A stretch of 63,780 bases of DNA from Pseudomonas sp. BN417 (GCF_029871205.1 NZ_SSOJ01000148.1:1-63780), one strand, 5' to 3'. Shown: positions 34,637-43,654, counted from the stretch's first letter. Numbers and translations: made by a program. Notes: a model not told the origin generated them from the sequence alone.

Positions 34637-35110
34637 ATGCCCACCGACACCCAGATACTCGCCGCCATAGACGCCGCCTTCGGCGACTGTCCGCGGCCGG
34701 AGCATTTCACCAACTACCGGCACTGCTGCGAATGCGCCGAGCACGACGAGCTGTTGTGCAGCCGCGACCGCAGTACCCTGCAACACGCCGATGTCGGCAA
34801 TGCCGGCTGGGACCCCATCTGTTTCTGCTCAGCGGAAGGCATCGCCTATTACATGCCCGCCCTGGTGCGCTTCGCCCTGGACGAGCCGGGAGAACAGCTG
34901 GACTGGTATGGCTGGCAGCTGGTCTTCCACCTCTATCAGGGTGCTGCCTACAACGTCTTCCTCAACCACTGCGACGCGAGCCAGCGCCAGGCGATCGCTG
35001 CCCTGCTCGCGCACCTGGTGGAGACCCGTGCCGAGCTGCTGGAAACGGAAGCCGACGATGTGCTGAGAGCCCATGAGATCTGGTCGACCCATGGCGCCCA
35101 GGGGGCTTAG
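34637..35110 (+). CDS. DUF6714-like protein
   Basis: 157 residues from the ATG at 34637; an in-frame start at 34517 is possible. FGDCPRPEHFTNYRHCCECA near residue 14, a DPICFCSAEGIAYYMPALVR block near 60, and DWYGWQLVFHL match the plan of the DUF6714 group as I remember it. It has several cysteines (CCEC, CFC) and may bind metal. Function unknown. No strong ribosome site, so the start is uncertain. Confidence 0.6.
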   Translation: MPTDTQILAAIDAAFGDCPRPEHFTNYRHCCECAEHDELLCSRDRSTLQHADVGNAGWDPICFCSAEGIAYYMPALVRFALDEPGEQLDWYGWQLVFHLYQGAAYNVFLNHCDASQRQAIAALLAHLVETRAELLETEADDVLRAHEIWSTHGAQGA

Positions 35111-35190
35111 CCGGCACTCCGCTCAAGCGCGACTTTCGCGAGCAAGCTCGCTCCTACACAAAGTTTCGCGACAATAGCAGTCGACCCGAA

Positions 35191-35550
35191 TCAGGCCCGC
35201 TGCCGGCTGTGCGCGCGGTCATGCTCCAGCTTGCGCCGGGCCACCAGGGTCTTGGCCGCAGTCATATGGATGGGGCCGCCCAGATAGGTCGGCAGCTCGC
35301 GGGAAACCCAGTCGATGCCCTTGCCATTCCAGACCACCTCGCCCGCCTCGAGCTTCATGTCGCGCTGTAGATCGCGGATCGCCTGACGTACGCACGTCTC
35401 GCTGTAGAGCGCGCCGCTGTCGATGGCCTTGTAGAAAGGCCGGCCATCTACCCCTACCAGGGTAAGGAGCAGCGTGCCGTCCGGCCGCGGCTTGATGTCG
35501 ACCTGATGTTGCGGGAAGGCGTCGAAGAAGGCAGTGAATGCGAGTTTCAT
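35191..35550 (-). CDS. DUF3509-like small protein
   Basis: 119 residues from the ATG at 35550 (GGGAG 7 bp upstream). The first 75 residues (KLAFTAFFDAFPQHQVDIKP, PDGTLLLTLVG, RQAIRDLQRDMKLEAGEVVW) resemble Pseudomonas DUF3509 proteins, and the basic C-terminus is an extension. Function unknown, cytoplasmic. A single gene. Confidence 0.65.
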   Translation of the reverse strand: MKLAFTAFFDAFPQHQVDIKPRPDGTLLLTLVGVDGRPFYKAIDSGALYSETCVRQAIRDLQRDMKLEAGEVVWNGKGIDWVSRELPTYLGGPIHMTAAKTLVARRKLEHDRAHSRQRA

Positions 35551-35808
35551 CTGGGTACTCCCGTACGGTTGTTGGGTGACTATTCCAAGCAGTAGCCGTG
35601 CCCGGTTCAGCGCACCCGTGAAACAACCCATGAATCAATGACCTGGGATCGTTGGCCAGTGATGTGCCGTAGGGACATTTGCATGATTCGGATTTGCCAT
35701 CCGTGCAATCTGCATGACGCTGGCGCCTGCCGTCGTGCAGAAGAAACCTTGCCAACTGGCGGCGGCTCCGAACTCCAGAAGCAGGGAAAAGCCGTTGAGG
35801 AGATCGCC

Positions 35809-36063
35809 ATGACCACTCAGGCGCCCAAGCACCCATCGCCGGCGCACTGCTGGTGGCCGTCTGACTTGTTGGAACTGGGCATTGAAATCATCCTCTGGCA
35901 GGTGGACTGGTGCGTCTGCCGGACGCTGACGTTCAACCGATACCCGGGCATCCCCACCAATGGCCAGGATCGGGCATCGAGGCTTAGCCTGTTTCTAGTC
36001 TGCAGCATCGGCTTCGCGGCCCTGGTAGCGCTCGGCATCGGCCTGGCGCTGCAGTCAGGTTGA
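35809..36063 (+). CDS. Small membrane protein, function unknown
   Basis: 84 residues from the ATG at 35809 (GAGGAG upstream). A cytoplasmic N-terminal half (WWPSDLLELGIEIILWQVDW, with CVC) and one clear membrane helix at the C-terminus (LSLFLVCSIGFAALVALGIGL). Family not recognised. It precedes the FKBP gene by 99 bp. Confidence 0.6.
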   Translation: MTTQAPKHPSPAHCWWPSDLLELGIEIILWQVDWCVCRTLTFNRYPGIPTNGQDRASRLSLFLVCSIGFAALVALGIGLALQSG

Positions 36064-36162
36064 ATAGCGCTGGCATCGCTTCCGGTTGCCAGCCCGCTCG
36101 AATCCTGCGAAAACGCAGCCCGAAATGGCCACACCCGGCCGCAGAACCAAGGAGCACGACGA

Positions 36163-36504
36163 ATGAGTCACGAACTGCAGATCACCGATATCCAGCTGGG
36201 CGATGGCAAGGAGGTGGTCAAGGGCGCCCTGATCACCACCCACTATCGGGGCACCCTGGAAGACGGCACGGAATTCGACTCTTCCTATGCACGTGGCAAG
36301 CCGTTCCAGTGCGTGATCGGCACCAGGCGCGTGATCCGCGGCTGGGATATCGGCCTGATGGGCATGAAAGTGGGCGGTAAGCGCAAGCTCTTCGTTCCGG
36401 CACACCTGGCCTACGGCGAACGCCAGGTCGGCGCCCATATCAAACCCAACTCCAACCTGCTGTTCGAGATCGAGTTGCTGGAAGTCCTCACCCGCGACGA
36501 CTGA
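36163..36504 (+). CDS. FKBP-type peptidyl-prolyl cis-trans isomerase
   Basis: 113 residues, one FKBP domain and no signal peptide, so cytoplasmic. GALITTHYRGTLEDGTEFDS, then VIRGWDIGLMGMKVGGKRKL and PAHLAYGERQ are the conserved blocks around the active site. Start supported by AAGGAG. Single-domain FKBPs of this kind help protein folding. Confidence 0.93.
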   Translation: MSHELQITDIQLGDGKEVVKGALITTHYRGTLEDGTEFDSSYARGKPFQCVIGTRRVIRGWDIGLMGMKVGGKRKLFVPAHLAYGERQVGAHIKPNSNLLFEIELLEVLTRDD

Positions 36505-36655
36505 TCGCCCTCCCCGCTGGCTCTCCCTGGGGGATGCTCGCGGCTATCGCCCTCAGCCGTCTGCCAACCACCAGGAGTTGAACCAGTGCCTTCCGCTGCC
36601 CGTCCCTTGGCGGGTAAGGTTGCCTATCCGCCCCAACCTCGAACAGGGAGTCCCC

Positions 36656-37360
36656 ATGCACGATCTGTCGGCTTTCCCCATCACCCGCAAATGGCCCCCG
36701 ACCCGGCCGGACCGCCTCCAGCTCTATTCCCTGCCGACGCCCAACGGCGTCAAGGTGTCCATCATGCTGGAGGAGACGGGGCTGCCCTACGAGCCGCACC
36801 TGGTGAGTTTCGAGCGCAATGAGCAGATGTCGCCGGAGTTCCTCTCGCTCAACCCGAACAACAAGATTCCCGCCATCATCGACCCCAACGGCCCGGATGG
36901 CCGCCCGCTGGCGCTGTTCGAATCCGGCGCCATCCTCATCTACCTGGCGGACAAGACCGGCCAGCTGTTGCCCGAGGGCGCCGCCGACCGCTACGAGTGC
37001 ATCCAGTGGCTGATGTTCCAGATGGGCGGGATAGGCCCGATGTTCGGCCAGCTCGGGTTCTTCAACAAATTCGCCGGCAAGGACTACGAGGACAAGCGCC
37101 CCCGCGACCGCTACGTGGAAGAATCCAGGCGCCTGCTGGCCGTGCTCGACCAGCGCCTGGAGGGCCGCGACTGGATCATGGGCGAGCAGTTCAGCATCGC
37201 CGACATCGCCACCTTCCCCTGGGTGCGCAACCTGGTCGGTTTCTATGAAGCCGGTGAACTGGTGCAGTTCGAGCGCTTCGCCAACGTGAAGCGGGTGCTG
37301 GAAGCCTTCCTGGCACGTCCGGCGGTGATCCGCGGGCTGGGGATTCCCGCGCGGGATTGA
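36656..37360 (+). CDS. Glutathione S-transferase family protein
   Basis: 234 residues from the ATG at 36656 (GGGAG 5 bp upstream). N-terminal thioredoxin-like domain with LYSLPTPNGVKVSIMLEE, NPNNKIPAI and ALFESGAILIYLADK (the glutathione-binding SNAIL-type turn), and a helical C-terminal domain (GEQFSIADIATFPWVRN). The order is that of the YghU/YfcG (nu-type) group, which reduce disulfides or peroxides with glutathione. Substrate unknown. Confidence 0.9.
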   Translation: MHDLSAFPITRKWPPTRPDRLQLYSLPTPNGVKVSIMLEETGLPYEPHLVSFERNEQMSPEFLSLNPNNKIPAIIDPNGPDGRPLALFESGAILIYLADKTGQLLPEGAADRYECIQWLMFQMGGIGPMFGQLGFFNKFAGKDYEDKRPRDRYVEESRRLLAVLDQRLEGRDWIMGEQFSIADIATFPWVRNLVGFYEAGELVQFERFANVKRVLEAFLARPAVIRGLGIPARD

Positions 37361-37380
37361 ATCCCGGATGCAAAAGCCTT

Positions 37381-38048
37381 GTGGGGGCGATTTCAATCGC
37401 TGAGCAGGCCGCAGGCCTGCCCTCCAGACCATCAGGGGGCAGCTTCGCCTCCCTTGGCGAATGAATTGGCTATATCTGCGTTAGCTGTTGCAGAACCGAA
37501 TAGAAGCGGTTAGTACGGCTCTTTCAGGCCTCCGCGCCTGCCTGATGCATCCCTCTCCCCCGGCCCCCGCCCTGCGCCCCAGCCTGATCGCTTCGCGCTC
37601 AGTCGCTCATCGGCACCGGAAGCGGTGCTTCCGAAAGCGTGCCTCTTCGCCCCAGAGGTAGAGGGGTGACTCGCGCCTGACAGGGCGTAGCAATCCTGAC
37701 GCCTGATCATTGCCTGAACCTGTGCAGAAGAGGTGGGGCAGGGACCTGCCCCGTCAGGAGGCCGAGTGGAAGCGTTGCGCAGGGGGACGAGCGGCATGGA
37801 TGCCGCGAGCGGCGTGTGGGGCCATGGATGGCCCCTCACGCCGGGCCCCCGGAGCAACGATGGAGCGAGGGGACCCGGCGCAGCCGGGCCGGATGCAGGG
37901 GCGAGCGTTCTTGGTTACTTCTTTGGCGTTTGAAAGAAGTGACTCGCCGGGAGGCGAAACAGGGACTCGCAGCCCACTCGATAAGCAGCTCGGCTCAGGA
38001 CGCTCTAGCAACACTTAATGCAGACATAGCCAATGAATTCGCCCCCAC
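37381..38048. repeat. REP unit, copy 3, split by an insertion
   Basis: The left part runs 37381-37467 (GTGGGGGCGATTTCAATCGC to GGCGAATGAATT) and the right part 38032-38048 (AATGAATTCGCCCCCAC). Removing 37468-38031 and one AATGAATT gives the normal unit end seen in the other copies. Confidence 0.9.
37468..38031. mobile_element. 564-bp MITE-like non-autonomous insertion
   Basis: Flanked by an 8-bp direct repeat AATGAATT (37460-37467 and 38032-38039). The ends are inverted repeats, GGCTATATCTGCGTTAGCTG at the left against GGCTATGTCTGCATTAAGTG at the right (20 of 25 positions match over 25 bp). No transposase frame fits inside. The interior is GC-rich, with a small hairpin CCGGAAGCGGTGCTTCCG. 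Its right half (ending TTCTTTGGCGTTTGAAAGAA, then GTGACTCGCCGG) looks like sequence I have seen repeated in pseudomonads. An 8-bp duplication and GGC ends fit an ISL3-type transposase acting in trans. This and the split REP unit fill the gap between the transferase and GTPase genes. Confidence 0.85.
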
Positions 38049-38082
38049 AAAAGGCAGGCCTGCGAGCCTACGAGGCGACGGG

Positions 38083-39054
38083 CTACCCGGCTATGCACGC
38101 CTCGAACGCCGTCTGCAGCCCTGCCGCATCGACGGCGCCGCGCTTGCCGATAACGATCAACTGGGTATGCGGCGCCCTGCCCTCCCAGCCCTCTTCCGGC
38201 TTGATTTCGCTGCGGCTGCCCACCAGATGGAGGACGCAGCGCTTGCCCGGTGCTTCGGCGATCTGGCATACGCCCTTGGCGCGGTAGATCTCGCTTGGCA
38301 GCCCGGCAAGGACCTCGCGCAGCGCCTTGAGGGCCAGGGGCCGCTCGCTGGAGAAACTCCAGGTATCGAATACGCCACCATGGTCCGGCGGCGCCGCAGC
38401 CAGCACCGGAGCCGGCGCGACGGTCGCCGGCTTGAAGCTCCAGGTGGACTTGAAGCGCCCGACACCCAGCACCAGTTCCAGCGGCACATCGCCGTACCGG
38501 CTTTCCAGCAGCCGCGCATTGGGGTAGAGCCAGCGCGCCTTGAGAGCCTCGACCTGCTCACGGCTGACCCGATCCACCTTGTTCAGGACGATGATGTCCG
38601 CCACATCCAGCTGCTCCATGGCCAGCTGCGCCATGTCGCCTTCGAGGCTCTCGAACTGCTCGGCGTCCACTACCGTGAGGATGCTGTCGATGGCCAGCGT
38701 CTCGCGGAACTGCGGGTAACGCAGGGTATTGGCGATCTTGCCCGGGTTGGACACCCCGCTGGCCTCGATGACGATGTATTCCGGCCGATTGGCGCGGTCG
38801 TCCAGCAGACGCCCGAGCTGCTCGATGAGGTCGCTTTCCACCGTGCAGCAGATGCAGCCGTTGGCCAGGCTGACCATGGTCTGGGTCTGGCTGACGATCA
38901 GCTGGCTGTCGATGTTGATCGCGCCGAAGTCGTTGACCATCACCGCCATGCGCAAGCCGTGGTCGCTGGTGAGGATGCGGTTCAGCAACGTGGTCTTGCC
39001 GGCGCCGAGGAAGCCGGACACCAGGGTCACGGGAATCGGGTCGTGTCTGCTCAT
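38083..39054 (-). CDS. COG0523 (CobW/YjiA-like) metal-chaperone GTPase
   Basis: 323 residues. G3E GTPase with Walker A SGFLGAGKTTLL, NKVD, the metal-binding GCICC motif (CxCC) near residue 66, and a C-terminal CobW domain (VGSRSEIKPEEGWEGRAPHT). Members deliver zinc, cobalt or other metals to client enzymes. It is the last gene of a three-gene operon with two metal-dependent amidohydrolases; its start is 23 bp after the preceding stop. The clients are therefore probably those hydrolases. There is no histidine-rich segment. Confidence 0.9.
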   Translation of the reverse strand: MSRHDPIPVTLVSGFLGAGKTTLLNRILTSDHGLRMAVMVNDFGAINIDSQLIVSQTQTMVSLANGCICCTVESDLIEQLGRLLDDRANRPEYIVIEASGVSNPGKIANTLRYPQFRETLAIDSILTVVDAEQFESLEGDMAQLAMEQLDVADIIVLNKVDRVSREQVEALKARWLYPNARLLESRYGDVPLELVLGVGRFKSTWSFKPATVAPAPVLAAAPPDHGGVFDTWSFSSERPLALKALREVLAGLPSEIYRAKGVCQIAEAPGKRCVLHLVGSRSEIKPEEGWEGRAPHTQLIVIGKRGAVDAAGLQTAFEACIAG

Positions 39055-39077
39055 GTTCTTGCCTCGTCTCGCGAGCC

Positions 39078-40817
39078 TCAGAGGATGTTGGGCAGCTCGC
39101 TACGCCAGGTAGCGGCGTAGGAAGTGCCGTCGAACTCGCCGTGACGGTCCCAGGTCACCTCGCCTTCCAGCAGCGTCAGCTGCACCTGGGTGGCGTGGAT
39201 ATTGCCCTTGGGTTCCAGCTCGAACAGGTTGCGGTCGAGCACGATGAGGTCGGCGGATTTGCCCACTTCGATGGAACCTGCCTTGTCCTCGATGCCCATG
39301 CACCAGGCGCCGTTGAGGGTCATCACGCGGATGGCCTGCTCCAGGGAGATCGGGCTGCCGTAGAAGCGCCCCTCCTCTTCGCCGAACGGGTTCTCGCGGG
39401 TGACCATGGCCTCGAAACCTATCCAGGGATTGATGCTGGACACCGGCCAGTCGGTGCCCATTACCGCCACGCCGCCATGCTCCAGCACGCCCTTGAAGTT
39501 GTAGGCGCGCTGCATGCGGTCCTCGCCGAACACGGCGCGGGCGTTGGCGAAGGAGGACGGGAACCAGCCCACCGGCGAAAACTCGGCCGTCACCTGCAGT
39601 TCGGCGAAACGCGGCAGGTTGGCGTCCAGCAGCGTGGTGCTGTGGGCGCACTGGTGGCGCACGCCGCTGTCGCCATTGCGCCGGCGGGCTTCGGCCACGG
39701 CGTCGAGGAACAGATCGGAGGCACCGTCGCCGGTGCAGTGGGCGATCACCCGGATGCCCCTGCGGTCCATGTCCACCACCATGTCGGAGATGTGCTCCGG
39801 CGTCAGGTTGAGGTGGCCACGCCAGCTGCTGTCGCCCGGCCAGGCGCTGGACAGGTAGGACGAGCGCGACTCGTGGGTGCCGTCGAAGTGGAACTTCACC
39901 GCGTTGGCGTTCAGCCGGGCGCTGCGGTAGAAGTGCCGCTCCCCGGCCAGCAGCTCCCAGCGGCGCTTCACCGGGAAGATGTCGTCCTGCCAGCTGATGG
40001 CGGCCTCCACCCGCACAGAGAGTTCACCGACCTGGTCGATGGACTTCAGCGCGTTCAGGCGGTGTTCGCAGACGTGGACGTACTTGGTACCCACCACGCC
40101 ATGGCCGCTCTGGAACCACACGCCTTCGCGGTAGGCGCGCTTCAGTGCGTGCTGCGGGGTGGGCGGCATGGCGGCGTGGATCAACGCATAGGCGCCGTCG
40201 ACCAGGATGCCGGTGGGCACGCCGGTGACGCTGTCGCGCTCGATGTAGCCGTGGCGAGGGTCCAGGGTGTCGGCGTCGATGCCGGCCAGCTCCAGGGCCT
40301 TCGAGTTGACCATCATGCAGCCCCAGGAGCGGTCGAGGATGGCCACCGGGCGGTCCGGCAGGACGCTGTCCAGCCAGTCGCGGTCCGGCACCAGGCCGGC
40401 CTGCTTGAAGGTGTAGCGGACGAAGTACTGGCCATAGACCCAACCATCTCCCGGATGGGCGGCGGCGTAGTCGAGGATGGCCTGCCTGACCTGCTCCGGG
40501 GTCGGGTCTTCGACGCCCACTTCCAGATAGCCCGCATAGCCGGGGGCCAGCTTCAGGTCCGGGTGGGTGTGCATGTCGTAGAGGCCGGGCATGGCGAAGC
40601 GGCCCTGCAGGTCCAGTACCTGGGTGTGAGCGCCGATCAGGTTCGCCACGCTGGCACTGTCGCCGACGGCGATGAAGCACCCGCCACGAATGGCCACGGC
40701 GTCGGCCCAGGGGTTGGCAGCATCCACCGTGTAGATGCGGCCGTTGGTCAGCACCAGGTCGGCGGCACCGGCGGGACCGGGCACGTTGCTGGAGCGGAAG
40801 TCGGTTGGGTTACCCAT
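39078..40817 (-). CDS. YtcJ-like metal-dependent amidohydrolase
   Basis: 579 residues. A TIM-barrel amidohydrolase: DLVLTNGRIYTVDAANPWAD at the N-terminus, the metal site MHTHPD, later VIAHCTGDGA and RHQCAHST, and a TDWPVSSINPW block near the end, with the C-terminal RNLFELEPKGNIHATQV. The group hydrolyses amide bonds of unknown substrates. It lies 99 bp after the M20 hydrolase gene and 23 bp before the GTPase gene on the same strand. A ribosome site is weak at 40817. Confidence 0.85.
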   Translation of the reverse strand: MGNPTDFRSSNVPGPAGAADLVLTNGRIYTVDAANPWADAVAIRGGCFIAVGDSASVANLIGAHTQVLDLQGRFAMPGLYDMHTHPDLKLAPGYAGYLEVGVEDPTPEQVRQAILDYAAAHPGDGWVYGQYFVRYTFKQAGLVPDRDWLDSVLPDRPVAILDRSWGCMMVNSKALELAGIDADTLDPRHGYIERDSVTGVPTGILVDGAYALIHAAMPPTPQHALKRAYREGVWFQSGHGVVGTKYVHVCEHRLNALKSIDQVGELSVRVEAAISWQDDIFPVKRRWELLAGERHFYRSARLNANAVKFHFDGTHESRSSYLSSAWPGDSSWRGHLNLTPEHISDMVVDMDRRGIRVIAHCTGDGASDLFLDAVAEARRRNGDSGVRHQCAHSTTLLDANLPRFAELQVTAEFSPVGWFPSSFANARAVFGEDRMQRAYNFKGVLEHGGVAVMGTDWPVSSINPWIGFEAMVTRENPFGEEEGRFYGSPISLEQAIRVMTLNGAWCMGIEDKAGSIEVGKSADLIVLDRNLFELEPKGNIHATQVQLTLLEGEVTWDRHGEFDGTSYAATWRSELPNIL

Positions 40818-40916
40818 GACAATGGCACCTTTGGGGAAAAGAGCGGGCTTCCTGCCCGCCCTGGGTCAATCAGTCGAGAAGCGTGTGGCCGCACAAGGCC
40901 AGGACCGGCAGCGCGA

Positions 40917-42500
40917 TCACTCGTCGTCGCGTGCGGGAATCCACCACTCTTCGCCACGCACGGTGCGGATGTACTCCGGCCAGCGGAAGCGATGGGGTGC
41001 CTGGAAGTCCTGCGGCAACAGCGGCGCCTGCCAGTGGCTGCCGCCGATGCCGCCGCCGGTGCGTTCGACGAACTCGGCGCGGGCGGCCTGCAGCAGCTCG
41101 GGCCGGGTGAAAAGGTCCACCAGCGTCGCGGCGATGGTCTTGGCCGCCACCTGGATCATCGGGTCGATGGTCTGGCGGATGCCGCCCAGGGCATTGGCCA
41201 CCCAGTCCGGGTAGACATAGCCGGCCGGCGCCGAGAGCATCGGCCGCGCCACCAGCAGGCGCACGGTGGGGCAGTGCCAGGTGTATTCGGGGTAGTCGTC
41301 CGAGGTCAGGTACTTCTGCCAGGCCGGCATCTGCTGGCGCAATTGGCGCTCGCATTCCTGGGGCTCGATCAGTTCCTCGGTGGCCGGCAGGAAGGGCTTT
41401 TCCATGGGTTCCAGGCCCAGGTTGGCCTGGATCTCCTGGGCGATCTCGATGGCTTCGCCGTTCCAGCGCGGAGCACCGACCGCCGCCAGGTTGTCGTAGG
41501 TGGCCTGGGCCAGCGCATGGTTGGGCAGGCCGCCGCGGGACTTGCAGACCCAGGTCTTCTTCCACTGGCAGCCGGTGGCCAGCGCGGCCGCTGCGGCGTT
41601 GTTGTCCATCACCTGGGCAATGGTTTCGGCCTGTTCGATGGAGTCGCAGCGCAGCAGGTACTGGATCTGCGAGATGTGCGGCGGCAGGTTGTCCGCCGTG
41701 GCCTGCCCGGCGGTGAGGATCGCCTCGTTGTAGCTCCACAGGCCGGTGAAGGGCAGCGTGGAGCGGCGCAGGCTCTCGTTCAGGGTGTAGAAGTGCACCA
41801 GGGCATCGTTGGCGCCCGGCGCGCGGGCGGCCAGGTGGTTCTGCGGAATGGGGCTGTACTTGTCGGAGGCGATCCAGTTCTGCGGGTCTTCACAGGTAAA
41901 GGTGTAGATATAGGCGTAGGCGATGCCGCAGTGGGTGTCCCAGGTGGTGGTGTTGTTCAGCGGCAGCATGTAGGTCGGGTGGAAGCTGATGGCTGCGTCG
42001 AGGTCGTCGTAGTAACCCTTGGCGGCATGCACCGGCTTGGAGGCGCGCAGCTTTTCCGCCGGCTCGCCGAAGAACTTCAGGGTGCCCTGGATGCCGTGCT
42101 CCAGCATCGCCGCCTTGGCCGCCAGCAAGCCACCCAGGGCACTGATGCCCAGCGCCGAATGCGGATCGGTATGGCCGGGGGCGAAGCGCGAAAGCCCCTC
42201 GCGCGGCATCTTGCGGGTCGCCGCGGCCTGGCAGTTGCCGGGCACCGCGTCGTACTCGCCGTAGGTGGCCAGCACCGGGCCCTCGCCATTCTTGAAGGTG
42301 GCGCAGAAAGCGGTGGGCATGCCGCCGCTGCCCTCTTCCACGTCGAAGCCTTCCTTGCGCAGGAGCTCCACGTACCAGGCGCAGGACTTGTATTCGCGGA
42401 ACGCGGGCTCGGCGTAATGCCAGATCACCTGGTGCCAGTCCGACAGCGTCTTGTGGTGGTTCTCCACCCAATCCAGGGCGAATTGCTTGGGCTCGTGCAT
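40917..42500 (-). CDS. M20 family metallo-amidohydrolase (AbgB-like)
   Basis: 527 residues from the ATG at 42500 (AAGGAA about 8 bp upstream); an in-frame extension to 42587 overlaps the regulatory region. M20 peptidases use two metal ions to cut amide bonds. LATYGEYDAVPG is the metal/base region, GHTDPHSALG is the second His region, and FFGEPAEKLRASKPV holds the next Glu. The group includes aminobenzoyl-glutamate hydrolase subunits and indole-acyl-amino-acid hydrolases. First gene of the operon, divergent from the LysR gene, with a long operator-like motif between them (42600-42621). Confidence 0.88.
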   Translation of the reverse strand: MHEPKQFALDWVENHHKTLSDWHQVIWHYAEPAFREYKSCAWYVELLRKEGFDVEEGSGGMPTAFCATFKNGEGPVLATYGEYDAVPGNCQAAATRKMPREGLSRFAPGHTDPHSALGISALGGLLAAKAAMLEHGIQGTLKFFGEPAEKLRASKPVHAAKGYYDDLDAAISFHPTYMLPLNNTTTWDTHCGIAYAYIYTFTCEDPQNWIASDKYSPIPQNHLAARAPGANDALVHFYTLNESLRRSTLPFTGLWSYNEAILTAGQATADNLPPHISQIQYLLRCDSIEQAETIAQVMDNNAAAAALATGCQWKKTWVCKSRGGLPNHALAQATYDNLAAVGAPRWNGEAIEIAQEIQANLGLEPMEKPFLPATEELIEPQECERQLRQQMPAWQKYLTSDDYPEYTWHCPTVRLLVARPMLSAPAGYVYPDWVANALGGIRQTIDPMIQVAAKTIAATLVDLFTRPELLQAARAEFVERTGGGIGGSHWQAPLLPQDFQAPHRFRWPEYIRTVRGEEWWIPARDDE

Positions 42501-42593
42501 GAACGGGATTCCTTGATGGTGAGACGACCCCTGTCCGCGCAGACCGGCCAGGGGCGAGCTGGCCCTAGTATTGTTGAAGCGAGCCATCCAACA

Positions 42594-42621
42594 ATCGATT
42601 TATTTCGCCACTAATGTTTAG
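42594..42621. promoter_or_regulatory. LysR operator, copy 1 (between the M20 hydrolase and LysR genes)
   Basis: Contains TTATTTCGC then CACTAATGTTTAG (42600-42621). The reverse complement of 43728-43749 matches it at 20 of 22 positions. The site is in the divergent promoter region, 36 bp before the LysR start. Confidence 0.65.
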
Positions 42622-42657
42622 ATATTTTCACCAGATGCCCTGCAATCCGGAGCCACC

Positions 42658-43563
42658 ATGCGTTTTCCCTCGATGACCGCCCTGCGCGCACTGGACGCCG
42701 TCGCCCGCCTCGGCAGCGTGTCCGCCGCCGCCCAGGAACTGAACCTCACCCGCAGCGCCATCAGCCACCAGATCAGCAGCCTCGAAGAGAGCCTCGGCTT
42801 CACCCTCACCGAGCGCATCGGCCGTGGCATCGGCCTCACCTACCAGGGCGAGCGCTACGCACGCGAGGTGCACAGGATTCTTTCCAACCTCGAAGAGGCC
42901 AGCCGCCGCCTGGATGACCAGCAGGTGTCTGGACGGCTCTGCGTGAGCTGCAACCCCGGTTTCGCCACCTACTGGCTGTGCCACCACATCGGCGGCTTCC
43001 TGCGCCAGTACCCGCAGGTCCAGCTGCAGCTGATCTCGCCGCGCGCGCCGGATGACGTGAGCAACGCCAACGTCGATCTGTACATCTCCTACGGCATCGG
43101 CGACTGGCCGGACCTCGCAGTCGAGCAGATCGTCGCGCTGCGCTTCTTCCCGGTATGCAGCCCGCGCCTGATCAACGCCCTGGGCGGCCTGAAAAGCGCG
43201 CAGGAGCTGAGCGGTTTCCCCTTGCTGCACATGACCGACTACAGCGACTGGCGGGTCTGGCTCACCGCAGCGGGCGCCTCGAACATCGACGCCGCCACCG
43301 GCATCGTCTTCTCCGATGCCCACTGCGCGCAGTCCGCCTGCATCGCCGCCCAGGGCGTATCCATCGGCGACAACCTGATCAGCGGCGACGCCATGGCTCG
43401 CGGCCTGCTGGTACGGCCCTTCGAGATCTCCATCGATTCCCACCGCGGCTACTACCTGGTGGCCGACCCGCAAAAGGCCGAACGCCCTGCCGTGCAAGCC
43501 TTCAGCAACTGGGTGAAGACCCAGCTGCAGGCCTCGACCCAGCTCTGGCAGGACAATCGCTAG
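42658..43563 (+). CDS. LysR family regulator (GcvA-like)
   Basis: 301 residues. Winged helix at residues 1-60 (RFPSMTALRALDAVARLGSV, SAAAQELNLTRSAISHQISS) and an effector domain. The GcvA-type spacing (R-x-PS-x-TAL-x-AL-x-A at the start) is seen. Divergent from the amidohydrolase operon, and the same operator recurs upstream of the ABC transporter genes, so it probably controls both. The effector is unknown, perhaps an acyl-amino acid or polyamine conjugate. Confidence 0.92.
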   Translation: MRFPSMTALRALDAVARLGSVSAAAQELNLTRSAISHQISSLEESLGFTLTERIGRGIGLTYQGERYAREVHRILSNLEEASRRLDDQQVSGRLCVSCNPGFATYWLCHHIGGFLRQYPQVQLQLISPRAPDDVSNANVDLYISYGIGDWPDLAVEQIVALRFFPVCSPRLINALGGLKSAQELSGFPLLHMTDYSDWRVWLTAAGASNIDAATGIVFSDAHCAQSACIAAQGVSIGDNLISGDAMARGLLVRPFEISIDSHRGYYLVADPQKAERPAVQAFSNWVKTQLQASTQLWQDNR

Positions 43564-43596
43564 GCGCCAGGGCCCCACGCCGGCACGCTCTATCCC

Positions 43597-43654
43597 GGTG
43601 CGCACAGCGCACCCTACGGGTGATCGCTTCCACGTAGGGTGCGCCATGCGCACC
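43597..43654. repeat. TAGGGTGCGC palindromic repeat, halves swapped
   Basis: GGTGCGCACAGCGCACCCTAC first, then a spacer, then GTAGGGTGCGCCATGCGCACC. Same family as 439-493 with the order of the halves exchanged. Confidence 0.75.

Noticed and set aside
37816-39120. 434-codon plus-strand frame from the MITE into the GTPase gene
   Set aside because: It crosses the insertion boundary and is antisense to the GTPase gene, so it cannot be an ancestral gene.
39141-42614. 1157-codon plus-strand frame across both amidohydrolase genes
   Set aside because: Antisense shadow that runs over a gene boundary and the regulatory region; no domain recognisable.
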